A stretch of DNA of 32,034 nt, from positions 1 to 32,034 of the forward strand of contig CAUYUJ010009811.1 in assembly GCA_963575745.1 (NCBI GenBank). Reading direction: 5' to 3'. Below, piece after piece: positions 18,528 through 27,452 of this stretch (position 1 is the first letter of the stretch; the number at the start of each line of letters is the position of its first letter). Origin of the DNA: Prorocentrum cordatum. Its lineage: Eukaryota; Sar; Dinophyceae; Prorocentrales; Prorocentraceae. Under the pieces are notes generated by a model. The model saw nothing but the letters and a program-made list of their open reading frames with translations. It was not told the origin of the DNA and made no database searches. Position numbers and translations under genes: made by a program.

Positions 18528-20030
18528 AGTCAGGAACAGATGCCCTGCAATGGGGTTACGATCGACGACGAAGTGGGCGGGTACCGAGGTTTTTGGGAAA
18601 AGCGTATTGAGTGGCACGCGAGCAGATAGGAGCGACAGTTTTAGATCTTGGACTGATTGTTGATGTTGTTGTTGTCGTCGTTTCACTCTTCAAGAGCAAG
18701 TTTTGTTGACCCCCCTATACTGGTGCACACTTTGTGCTTTTCAATTGAAGTGGCTCCTCGTGGCTCGCACCTTGTCTTGTATCAGGGAAAGACTTTGTCT
18801 CACACTGTGTCTTTGGCCCCCTGGCTACACCAACAACGGCTTCCGCCTGATACTTCCTAACCAGTTCTTCTAAAATCGAGCTCTCGCGCAGGACTTCTTC
18901 ATACTTTGTGAAGGAATCGCGCTCGTTCGTGGGAATTCCCCGCAATTTATTCAGACGCCGCGCCATCGACATTCAGGAGTCACGCTCTCGATTTGGTCTT
19001 TCTCATGATTTAGTTGGGAATCGCGCTATCGTTTGAGCCGCCCTCGCGATCAACGCAGGACTCATACTTCAGCAACCCGCCTTCTCGACCTGGCCGCCTG
19101 GGCCCGCTTTTCCGACGCGCCCGATAGGGTCTGCCCACCCGACCTGCCCGTCTGGTTCTGCGACGTCTTTTTTGTTCTCGGTCCCATCCTGCCAATTTCT
19201 CCACCCCCCTCCATCTCCCTTCCATCCGTCCTCTCTTCCCTTGTTTGATAACTTGTGGCAGGTAAGGAAGTTATGCCCCCGAGGGGGTACGGTCGAATAC
19301 GAAGAGGGCGCGTATCGAGGGTTGGGGATCGACGTGTTGAGTGACACGCGAGCAGATAGGAGCAAACAGTCTTTTAACTATAGTTGTTGTTGCTGCTGTT
19401 CTGTTTTAGTTGTTGAGCTCTCCTTTCTAAAGAATAAATGTTGTGGATCCCCTCTCCCCGTTAACCAATGCATACAATTAAAGTGTTTTTTCTCTGTTTT
19501 TTTTTACACGGGAAGGCGAAGAGGTCACCAACTTGGGCCCTAGCCCCCGAGCTACAACAACAACACCAACAACAACAACAACAACAACGGCTCCCGCTTG
19601 ATACTTCCTCACAATGTATTCCAAAATCGCGCTCTCGCGCGGGACGTCTTCACAATGTATGCAGGAATCGCGCTTTCGCGTGGGACGCCCTCATAAGTTT
19701 TTCAGACGTCGTGCCCTCGACACTTATGAATTACATTCTCGCTGTGGATTTCTCGGGATTTATTAAGGAATCGCGCTATCGCTTGAGGCCTCCTCGCGAT
19801 ACATGCAGGACGCACACTTCAGCAACCCGCCTGCTCGACCTGGCCGCCTGGGCCCGCCCTCTCGACCCGCCCGTTAGGGTCGACCTGCCCGATCAGCCCG
19901 TCTGGTTCTGCAACGTGATTTCTACTCCTAGCCACCCTCCTGCTACCCTCTCTCTCTCTCTGTCGTGCTGCATCCTCCTCGTCCCTCCTTGTTCCTTCCT
20001 TCCATCCGTCCTCTCTTCCCCCTGCCTGAG

Positions 20031-20055
20031 GGGCTGCACGAAATACAGCATGCAG
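20031..20055 (+). other. mini-exon-like motif, copy 7
   Basis: The motif is 25 nt, GGGCTGCACGAAATACAGCA then TGCAG. The acceptor is CTGAG after a pyrimidine tract and the donor is GTAAG at 20056. The donor is followed by AACTATTTTTG, which by chance resembles an Sm site; other copies lack this. Confidence 0.5.
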
Positions 20056-20183
20056 GTAAGAACTATTTTTGTGTATGTACCATTGAGGGGCCCGATCGAA
20101 GACGAAGAGGGCGGGTACCGAGGGTTTGGGATTTACGAACTGAATGGCACGCGAGCAGACAAGAGCGAACAGTCCTAAACTGA

Positions 20184-20288
20184 CTGTTGTTGTTGCTGCT
20201 GTTGTTGTGGTTGTCGTCGTCGTCGTTGTTTTTTGTTGCCGTTGCTGTTGCTGTTGCAGTTGCTGTTGCTGTTGCTGTTGGTGTTGGA
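20184..20288 (+). repeat. (TTG)n-type microsatellite
   Basis: GTTGTTGCTGTT-type triplets run for about 105 bp between the post-motif block of one unit and the head of the next. This is the normal position for the TTG tract in each unit. Confidence 0.92.
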
Positions 20289-20574
20289 CTTTCATTTCTG
20301 AAGAATAATTATTGCTCGTCCCCCGGAATTGCGCTCTCGCCTGTGACTTCCATGCAATGTGTTCAGAAATCGCGCTTTCGACGATCAGGAAGCACGCTGC
20401 GCCAAGGACGCCGTTACAAGTTACTTAGTAATCGCGCTGTCGCAATACTCAGGCATCCCGCTTGAATGTCCCACCCGCCCGACCCGCCCGTCAGGGGATC
20501 GCCCGCCCGTCGTGGGTTCCCGCCCGAGACTTCCTTCAGGAACGGCGCTTTCGCCTAGGATCTCCTCGAACGTT

Positions 20575-20820
20575 CACGCTCTTACCTTCCTGCTCCTCCT
20601 CCCTCTCCCTCCTCCCTCCTCCCTCCTCTCCTCCCTTCTCTCTCCCTCCTCTCTTCCCTCATCCTTGTGTCTTTCTGCCCTATCCCCCCTCCCTCCTTTC
20701 CCTCCTCCTTCTCCCTCCCCTCTCCCGCCTCCTCCCTCTTTCTTTCTTTCTTTCTTTATCTCTCTCTCTCTCCCCTCTCTCTCTCTCTGTCTTTCTCTAC
20801 CTATCTTATGTGTCTTTTTT

Positions 20821-20855
<35 letters not shown>

Positions 20856-20976
20856 TTCTGCCTCTAATCAACCGCCCCCCTCTTCGCTCATTCTCTCCTG
20901 GCGTTTTCCCTTTCCCTTCGTCCCTCCCCCTCCCCTCCTCCCACTCTCCCTCGTTCTCCCCTTCCTCTTTTTGCAG
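20575..20976 (+). repeat. expanded 400-bp pyrimidine tract
   Basis: CTCCCTCC, TTTCTTTC and CTCTCT runs replace the usual 60-90-bp pyrimidine tract of the array unit. The tract ends TTTTTGCAG at 20976, the acceptor position, but the sequence beyond it (GGCCCACACCAATTC) no longer matches the mini-exon motif and has no GTAAG nearby. Long Ser/Leu/Pro frames across it are artefacts. Confidence 0.9.
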
Positions 20977-21664
20977 GGCCCACACCAATTCGAAGGGTGG
21001 GCACATGTACGCCCACGAAGGATTGTCCGCCCGTTCAGGTTTGCCCGCCTGTCTAAGCCCGCCGCCCCCCGCAAAGAGAAATAATCCACCCAAAAGGGTT
21101 GTGATCGAAGGCAAAAAGGGCGGGTATCGAGGGTGTGGGGGACTCGTTTTGAATGACACGCGGGCAAGTAAGAGCGAACAGTCTTATAATGATTGTTGTT
21201 GTTGTCGTTCTTAGTGTCGTTCTTGAATTTTCAGATCCAAAGAATAAGTGTTGTTGATCCCCTGCCCGGTAACCATTGTATTTTGTCAATGAATAGTCCC
21301 GAGGCTCGCGCTCAGTAGTTTAGACGGAAAATAAAGGGTCACCAAATTGCACCCTTGGCCCCCGGTTTACAACAACAGCGGTTCCCGCCTGATACTTTCC
21401 CACAGTGTATTTCCACATCGCGCTGTCGCGCGGGACGTCCTCATAATTTATATAGGAATCGCGCTATAGCGTAGAACACCCTCGCACTTTAATCAGACGC
21501 CGCGCCCTTGACATTGAGGATTCATGCTGTCGTTACGAATTTCATTACAATTAATTGGTGAACCGCGCTATCTTTTCAGACTTCATGCGATGCGTGCAGG
21601 ACGCACGCTTCAGCAACCCGCCTGCCCCTTGTCCCTTCCTTCCGTCCGTCCTCTCCTGTCTTAG

Positions 21665-21689
21665 GGGCTGCGCCAGCTACAAGTTGCAG
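21665..21689 (+). other. mini-exon-like motif, copy 9
   Basis: The motif is 25 nt, GGGCTGCGCCAGCTACAAGT then TGCAG. It lies between TGTCTTAG and GTAAGAAAAGG. It is nearly identical to the 15866 copy over 25 nt despite roughly 5.8 kb separation and more diverged surroundings. Confidence 0.5.
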
Positions 21690-21877
21690 GTAAGAAAAGG
21701 GGGTTCGATCGAAGACAAAGAGGGCGGGTATCGAATATTTGGCAAATACATGTTAAAAAGGGCACGCGTTAAAGGGCACGCGAGCAGATGGGAGCGAACA
21801 GTCTTACATGGATTGTTGTTGAATTTTCATTTCCAAATAACAACGCATCCCCCGCAGCTGCGGATAAGGGAGAGGGT

Positions 21878-21949
21878 GCTAGCGAGATTTGAACCCAAAC
21901 CGCTACGGACACACCGTTCCTCTTTGGTGAGCCACCCAAGCGTGCTAGC
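21878..21949 (-). other. tRNA-like relic (72 nt), not a functional tRNA
   Basis: Read on the minus strand, the segment begins and ends with GCTAGC, which can pair as an acceptor-like stem. It has a D-arm-like TTGG-GTGGCTCA-CCAA hairpin and a B-box-like GGGTTCAAATCTC near its 3' end. The spacing totals 72 nt, as in a tRNA. However, no five-pair anticodon stem can be drawn and the T-stem pairs only weakly. It may be a tRNA-derived relic or chance. It sits where an array head should start and is directly followed by a 13-bp minisatellite. Confidence 0.25.
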
Positions 21950-21954
21950 TTGGC

Positions 21955-22090
21955 CCCCCAGCGTGGCCTCCCAGCATGGCCTCCCAGCGTGACCTCCAAG
22001 CGTGGCTTCCCAACGTGGCCTCCCAACGTGGCTTCCCAGCGTGGCCTCCCAGTGTGGCCTCCCAGCGTAGCCTCCTAGCGCGGCCGCCCG
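21955..22090 (+). repeat. 13-bp minisatellite, about ten copies
   Basis: The unit is GTGGCCTCCCAGC with variants GTGGCTTCCCAAC and GTGACCTCCAAGC. The minus strand gives a Gly/Arg/Trp/Glu-repeat frame that is an artefact. It replaces part of the head in this array unit. Confidence 0.92.
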
Positions 22091-22583
22091 GAGAAACGAC
22101 CCTAAGACGGACGAGCGCGAGCACGGACAGAGTAAGACGGCTCGGACACCCCCTCTGATTGATCCACCCTGGTAGCAATTGCATATGTTCAATGTAAGGG
22201 CTTCTCCCGGGGCTCGCATTTTTTGTCACAAGGAAAAGTGAGGTGTCACCAAGGTGTGCCCCTGGTTCCCGGTTTGCATCAACAGCGGCTCCCGCCTGAT
22301 ACTCCCTCACGATTTACTCCCAAATCGCGCTCTCGCGCGGGACTACTTCACAATGTTGACAGGAATCGCGCTCTCGCGTGGGACGTCCTCACAGTGTATT
22401 CAGACGCCGTGCCCTCGACACTGAGGAATCATACTGTCGTTGTCGATGTCCTTTCGATTCAGTCGGGGATCGCGGTATCTTTGAGACTTCCTGGTGATTT
22501 CTGCTCTTCTCTCGCGTGCTCCATCCTCCTCCCTCTTCCACCTTGTCCCTTCCTTCCATTCGTTCTCTCGTCCCCTGCCTTAG

Positions 22584-22608
22584 GGGCTGCGCGGAGTATA
22601 CGCTTCAG
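22584..22608 (+). other. mini-exon-like motif, copy 10 (GC donor)
   Basis: The motif is 25 nt, GGGCTGCGCGGAGTATACGC then TTCAG. The acceptor is CCTTAG. The donor is GCAAGC, a GC-type donor. Confidence 0.45.
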
Positions 22609-22730
22609 GCAAGCAAGATATACACCCTAAAAGTGTCCGGTCGAAGACGAAGAGGGTGGGTATCGAGGGTTTGGCATATACGTATCGAGTGACACGCATT
22701 CAGACAAGAGCGAACACTATCAAACCTAGC

Positions 22731-22806
22731 GTTGTTGCTGTTGCCGTTGTTGTTGTTGATGTTGCGGTTGTGGCTGTGTTGGTTGTTGTTGTTGTTGTTG
22801 CTGCTT
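22731..22806 (+). repeat. (TTG)n microsatellite
   Basis: TTGTTGCTGTTGCC-type triplets occupy the usual position between post-motif block and next head. Confidence 0.9.
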
Positions 22807-23178
22807 TTGTTTTTGTGCTGTGGTTGTTTTTTTTCTTGAGTTCCCAAGTCCAAAGAACAGTTATTGTTGATCCCCCCTCCCAGGTAACCGTTGTACTTTT
22901 CGATTAAGGTGCTCCCCACCTGGGGCTCGCACCTGTATTTTTACAAGGAAAAGTGAAAGGGGTCACCAAACTGCGTTGCTGGGGCCCGAACTACAACAAT
23001 AACGGCTCCCGCCTAATACTTCCTCACAGTGTATTCCCAAATCGCGCTCTCGAGCGGGACTTCTCCACAATGTTTACAGGAGTCGCGTTCTTGCGTGGGA
23101 CTTCCTCGCCATTTTCTCAGACGCCGCGCCCTCGGCAATCAGGACGCACGCTCTCCGCCCTCTCTTCCCCTTCCTCAG

Positions 23179-23204
23179 TGACTGCACGCAATACACGTTT
23201 GCAG
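23179..23204 (+). other. mini-exon-like motif, copy 11
   Basis: The motif is 26 nt, TGACTGCACGCAATACACGT then TTGCAG, between TTCCTCAG and GTAAGAAAG. The unit is short (about 600 bp) and has lost most of the region upstream of the pyrimidine tract. Confidence 0.45.
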
Positions 23205-23923
23205 GTAAGAAAGATTTCCCCTTAAAGGGGTAAGGATGAAGACGATGTGGTCTGGTATCGTGGGATTGCGAAAAAAGTGTCGAATGGCACGCGAGCAGAT
23301 AAAAGCGAAGAATCAGAACATGATTATTGCCGAGTTTGCATATCAAATGAATAATTATTGTTCCCCCCCACGGTCACCATTGTATGTGTTCGCTTGAAGT
23401 GTTCCCCCCGGGCACGCACCCTGTTTTTTTGTACAAGCGAAAGTTGGGCGTCACTAGACTGATCTCCTGACCCCCGACTTACAACAACACCAACGGCTCC
23501 CGCTTGAGACTTTCTCACAAGTTGTTCCCAAATGGCGCTCTCGCACGGGATTTCCTCATAATGTATGCAGGAGTCGCGCTCTCGTGTGGGACTTCGTCGC
23601 AATTCATTCAGACGCTGCGCCTTCTACAGTCAGGACTTACACTCTCGCTGTGGATTTCATCGCGATTTATTTGGGAATCGCGCTATCGCTCGAGACTCCG
23701 TCGCGATCCATGCAGGGCGCACGCTTCAGCAACCCGCCTGCTCGACCTGGCCGCCTGGGCTCGCCATCCCGACCCGCACGTTAGGGTCAAACCGCCCGAT
23801 CAGCCCATCTGGTTCTGCCACGTGTTTTCTGCTCCTAGCCCCCCTCTTCCTACTCTCTCTCGTGCTCCATCCTCATCCCTCCCCCTGTGTTCCTTTCTTA
23901 CGTCCTCTTTTCACTTGCCTGAG

Positions 23924-23947
23924 GGCTGCACGAAACACGCTTTGCAG
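23924..23947 (+). other. mini-exon-like motif, copy 12
   Basis: The motif is 24 nt, GGCTGCACGAAACACGCTTT then GCAG, after TTGCCTGAG and before GTAAGG. The following CCCC-AAGGGG hairpin seen in other units is deleted here. Confidence 0.45.
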
Positions 23948-24037
23948 GTAAGGAAGATGTCCGATCGAAGACGGCTTGGGTTATACATGTTGACTGGCAC
24001 GCGATCAGATAAGAGCGAACAGTCGTAATATCATTAC

Positions 24038-24058
24038 TGTGGTTGTTGGTGTTGATGT

Positions 24059-24095
<37 letters not shown>

Positions 24096-24244
24096 CGTTG
24101 TTGATGTTGTTATTGGTGTTGTTGGTGTCGTTGTCCTTGTCGCTGTCGTTGTCGTTGTTGTTGTCGTCGTTCTCGTTGTTGGTGTTGTCGTTGTTTTTGT
24201 GGTTGCCTTGATCGTCGTCGTCGTCGTCGTTGTTGTTGTTGTTG
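24038..24244 (+). repeat. expanded (TTG)n tract, about 207 bp
   Basis: TTG triplets with GTC, GTT and GGT variants occupy the unit-junction position. Poly-valine and poly-threonine frames on the two strands are artefacts. Confidence 0.95.
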
Positions 24245-24689
24245 AACTCTCAATTCTGAAGAATAAGTATTGTTGATCCCCCCCCCACCAGTGCATACTG
24301 TTTTTCTTAATCAAAGTGTGCACCTCGACGCTCGCACCCGGTTTTTATCAGGGAAAGTCTTGAGGCTCAAACTGGGCCCCTGGCCCCTGGGTTACAACAA
24401 CAACGGCTCCCGCCTCAGACTTCTTCACAATTCAGCCAGGACCCCCGCTCCCGCCCGAGACTTCCTCGCCTTTTATTTCGCGCTCTCGCTTGGGACGTCC
24501 TCACAATTTATTCAGGAGTCGCTCCCCTGGCGCTCTGGAGTCGCGCTCTCGCTGGAGACTTGCTTGCAATTTATTGAAGAATAGCGCCCTTGCGTTGGAT
24601 TTTCTGGCAATTTACTCAAGCGCCGCGCTCCCGACACCCAGGCACCCAGGAGTCACGCTTAGGACTCCCTCACATATTACCTAGGAATC

Positions 24690-25262
24690 GGGATCTCGCT
24701 GCCCTTCGTGGCCCCGTTGCAGCCCTTCGTGGCCCCCTCGCTTTGTTTCGTGGCCCCGTTGCAGCCCTTCGTGGCCCCCTCGCTGCCCTTCGTGTCCCCG
24801 TTGCATCCTTTCGTGGCCCCCTCGCTGCCCTTCGTGGCCCCATATCTCTATGCCCTTCGTGGCCCCCGCTCGTTCGCGCCCGTGGTGGCCCCATATGCAT
24901 GCCCTTCGTGGCCTCGTTGTCGCCCTTCGTGGCCCCCTCGCTGCCCTTCGTGGCCCCGTTGCTGCCCTCAGTGGCCCCGTCCTTGCCCTCCGCGGCCCAG
25001 ATACGTATGCCCTTCGTGGCCCCCGCTCGTTCGCGCCCGTTGTGGCCCCATGTGCATGCCCTTCGTGGCCCCGCTGTCGCCGTTTGTGGCCCCCTCACTG
25101 TCCTACGTGGCCCAGTTGCTACCCTCAGTGGCCCCATCGTTGCCTTCTGTGGCCCAGCATTATCTGCCCTTCGTGCCCCCCGCTCGCTCGCGCTCTTCGT
25201 GGCCCCATACGCATTCCCTTCGTGTCCCCGCTGTCGCCCTTCGTGGCCTACTTCGCGTCCTT
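24690..25262 (+). repeat. minisatellite with 21-bp monomer and about 160-bp higher-order unit
   Basis: Monomers of CCCTTCGTGGCCCC plus (G/C)TCGCTG or GTTGCAG alternate. A special monomer (CCCCCGCTCGTTCGCGCCCG) recurs at about 24861, 25020 and 25178, giving a 160-bp higher-order period. Long plus-strand frames (PFVAPSL repeats) result from the 21-bp period being divisible by three. Confidence 0.9.
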
Positions 25263-25296
25263 GTGGCCCTGCTGTCGTTCTCTCTCGCTCTCGCTT

Positions 25297-25374
25297 TCAC
25301 TCGTCGTCGTCGTCGCCGCCGTCGTCGCCGTCGCCGTCGTCGTCGACGTCGTCGTCGTCGTCGTCGTCGTCGTG
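25297..25374 (+). repeat. (CGT)n/(CGC)n microsatellite
   Basis: CGTCGTCGTCGCCG-type triplets cover about 78 bp within the pyrimidine-tract region of the last array unit. Confidence 0.9.
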
Positions 25375-25619
25375 GTCGGTCCCCTGTCCGTCCCTTTCGG
25401 GGTCGGGTCGACGGTCCGCGGCCTCCCCGCCGATCAGCGCTGCCGCTGGCCAGGCCGACGGTCCGCGGCCGCCCCGCCGCTTGCGGGGGCCTGGCCTGCA
25501 GGGAAGAAAGGTATACCCCCCAAAAGGGGTTGGATCGAAGACGAAGAGGGCGGGTATCGAGGGTTTTGGAAATACGCGTTATTGGACACTCGAGCAGATA
25601 AGGGAGAACAGTCTTACAA

Positions 25620-25862
25620 CGATTGTTGTTGTTGTTCTTGTTGTTGTTGCTGTTGGTGCTGTTGCTGCTGTTGTTGTTGTTGCTGCTGTTGTTGGTGTTG
25701 GCGTTGTTGTTTGTTGTTTGTCGTTTGTTGTGTGTTGTTTGTTGTTTGTTGTTGGTTGTTTGCTGTTTGCTGTTTGTTGTTTGTTGTTTGTTTGTTGTTT
25801 GTTGCTGTTGCTGTTGCTGTTGTTTGTTGTAGTTGTTGCTGTTGCTGTTTTTTTCTGGTTGT
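25620..25862 (+). repeat. expanded (TTG)n tract ending the array
   Basis: TTGTTGTTGCTG and TTTGTTGTTTG runs for about 240 bp follow the last post-motif block (GAGCAGATAAGGGAGAACAG). No array head follows, so this marks the right edge of the array. Confidence 0.95.
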
Positions 25863-25880
25863 TGTTTCGTCCTCCAGGGG

Positions 25881-26299
25881 CCCTCGCCGGGCCCTGGGGC
25901 CGTCAACGAGAAGACTCAGCATGACTAGCGGGCCCCAGGAACGTGGTCCAGGCCTCCAGGGGTCCGCGCATCGAGAACACTGGGGCGCCCGATGCGTGGG
26001 CTTGCGGCGCGTGCACGGGGGCAGCGCGAGGGGGGCGGCCTTCTGAGCAGGCGGGGGGCCTCCTGTCCTAGAAGGCGGGGGGCTTCCCAGAGAGCCCAAG
26101 AGGCTTCGAAGGCTTCTTAGAGGGCGGGCGGGTTTCTTAGAAGCCCCCCTGCCTTCTTAGAAGCCCGCCCCCTGCGCGCCACCCCGTCGCGCGACGCCCC
26201 TCGCGTTACCCGCCCCGCGCCACCCCGTTGCTGGGCTCCCCGGGGCCCGCAGCGGGCCCCGAGACCATCAGTTGAACGCCTCAGGGCGAAGTGCTGGTC
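25881..26299. other. unassigned GC-rich stretch with TTCTTAGAAG stem-loop
   Basis: Between 26120 and 26175 GGGCGGGTTTCTTAGAAG faces an imperfect inverted copy (CTTCTTAGAAGCCCGCCC, 16 of 18 positions), and related CTTCTTAGA and CTAGAAGGC motifs precede it. No gene is supported. Confidence 0.5.
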
Positions 26300-26477
26300 T
26301 TAAGTCGGGCCTGTCCCTCTACAAAGGGGGAGTATTCAAAACTAGTACAGAAATCGTATGGGGATTTTTTTTGGTTTGGAAGACAGAACAACAACAAATG
26401 CATTTCGGGGGGGCATTTCCAGGGTAATTTTCATTCTTTGTCCAAAATCGGCCTGTAGGGGGGCATGCCCGACCTAA
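26300..26477. mobile_element. MITE family A, copy 3
   Basis: This 178-bp element has the left end TTAAGTCGGGCCTGTCCCTC and the right end, reversed, TTAGGTCGGGCATGCCCCCC. The 8-bp duplication TGCTGGTC is perfect (26292-26299 and 26478-26485). It is about 20 bp longer than the others because of an interior AACAACAAC and TTTCGGGGGGGCATTTCC segment. Confidence 0.92.
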
Positions 26478-26485
26478 TGCTGGTC

Positions 26486-26981
26486 CTGGGGAAGAGCCCC
26501 CGGGTCAGGGACCCGTGTCCTTCAGGGCCCGCTTCCTGCATGCCAGTTGTCATGAAGCCGTTGCCGCTTGCTCAATCCCGATCTTCCGCGCCGAGCTGTT
26601 GCAGCAGCACCGCCGGCGCGCAATTGTCGGGCAGTGCTCCAGGGAGTCACCACCAGCGGGTCACCACCCGCTTGAAATGGAGGATCTCGGCAGACAGCCA
26701 GAAAATGCGGAAAAGCAAATTGACACCGGCCAGTCTGTGTTTGAACGTAGTTGAACATCCTGGAGGTCTCGATCGATTCAGCGTTGAACCGTGGAAAACT
26801 TTCAGATACGAGGTCGACCCAAGAAAAAACTACTCGTAAACCGTGCTCGTTTGCATTTTTCGCAGATTGGAAGGGTAGGGACGGGAAGAACGGTCTCGGA
26901 AGCCTCTGGGCATCCCTGGGAGTCCTGGAGGGTTCTTGGAGGGGTCCAGCGGAGCTTGTTCCCTGGAGGCGCTGGCGACGC
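26486..26981 (-). other. stretch between two MITEs with a possible decayed coding piece
   Basis: A minus-strand frame (26522-27001) contains a segment of ordinary protein-like composition (HGLRVVFSWVDLVSESFPRF, then FNYVQTQTG and FPHFLAVCRDPPF). I do not recognise it. The frame begins inside a MITE end, so the start is not biological. It may be a relic of a gene interrupted by the insertions, or chance. Confidence 0.2.
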
Positions 26982-26988
26982 CCTAGGT

Positions 26989-27147
26989 TTAAGTCGGGCA
27001 TTTCCCTCTACAGGAGGAATATTCCAAAATATAAAACATAGCCTGGGGATTCATGTTTGATTATTTGTTTGGAATATGTTTGATCTGTTTTGGTTCTTTT
27101 TCATATTTTCTTCAAAATCCGCCTGTAGGAGGACATGCCCAGCCTAA
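26989..27147. mobile_element. MITE family A, copy 4
   Basis: This 159-bp element has the left end TTAAGTCGGGCATTTCCCTC and the right end, reversed, TTAGGCTGGGCATGTCCTCC. The flanks are CCCTAGGT (26981-26988) and CCCTGGTT (27148-27155), matching at 6 of 8 positions. GGCGACGCCC lies just outside both ends, which suggests a larger local duplication or a compound history. Confidence 0.85.
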
Positions 27148-27267
27148 CCCTGGTTGGCGACGCCCCCTTGACATTGCCGGGGTCGCGGGGCCGCTGCCCT
27201 CTCTTCTGCCGCGGCCTGCGATCCCGATCTCCCTCGTCGAGCTAATCTCAAGGAAGCGCAAACATCA

Positions 27268-27446
27268 TACAGTGGAGGCCCATGCCAAGAAACACCCTGC
27301 GTGCATCCAGGGTGCCCTGGGTTTCTTGGGTTTCGATGGTTTTGCAATTGGAAGCGCGACGCTCCCACGCCGAGAATCAGTGGACGCCCTGGGGTCTCAG
27401 GGTTGGGTTTCTTGTGGAAGGTTTCTTGTGGACCAGCCTCCCGGTA
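27268..27446. mobile_element. MITE family C, copy 2
   Basis: This 179-bp element starts TA-CAGTGGAGGCCCATGCCA and carries GGGTTTCTTGGGTTTCGATG, GTTTTGCAATTGGAAGCGCG and two GGTTTCTTGTGGA-type segments. It ends CCTCCCGG-TA, a mutated form of the family's CCTCCACTG-TA. It lies only 6 bp from the family B element at 27453. Confidence 0.82.
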
Positions 27447-27452
27447 TAAATC

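Larger units (their letters stand above)
15255..25880 (+). repeat. degenerate long-unit tandem array, second block
   Basis: The same composite unit recurs about 13 times in one orientation. The conserved post-motif block (CGAAGACGAAGAGGGCGGGT, then a GGGTTTGGG-like end) lies near 15914, 16418, 17137, 17791, 18551, 19283, 20082, 21095, 21703, 22630, 23225, 23960 and 25520. Spacing is about 0.5 to 1.56 kb. Unit order: head of about 200 bp ending CTACAACAACAACGGCTCCC; two to six subrepeats of about 40 bp (CTTCCTCACAATTTATTCAG plus GAATCGCGCTCTCGCG); CTGCTCGACCTGGCCGCCTG; GTCTGGTTCTGCCACGTG; pyrimidine tract; 24-27-nt motif; GTAAG; CCCC-AAGGGG; the post-motif block; GCGAACAGTCTTA; then (TTG)n. 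Long units contain extra minisatellites or expanded microsatellites. No transposase or other protein domain is visible. Confidence 0.88.

Noticed and set aside
20031-20075. Spliced-leader RNA gene (short exon, GTAAG, ATTTTTG)
   Set aside because: The exon does not match the known dinoflagellate leader, the Sm-like string occurs in one copy only, and an acceptor-like pyrimidine tract precedes the motif.
21878-21949. Functional tRNA gene
   Set aside because: No anticodon stem can be formed and the T-stem is weak.
24590-25924. 444-residue plus-strand frame, the longest in the window
   Set aside because: It consists of the 21-bp minisatellite, the CGT tract and the TTG tract; other frames over the same region are equally open.
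26465-26839. 124-residue plus frame between two MITEs
   Set aside because: Its start codon lies in the end of MITE A3 and the product has no motif; the opposite strand looks slightly more protein-like.
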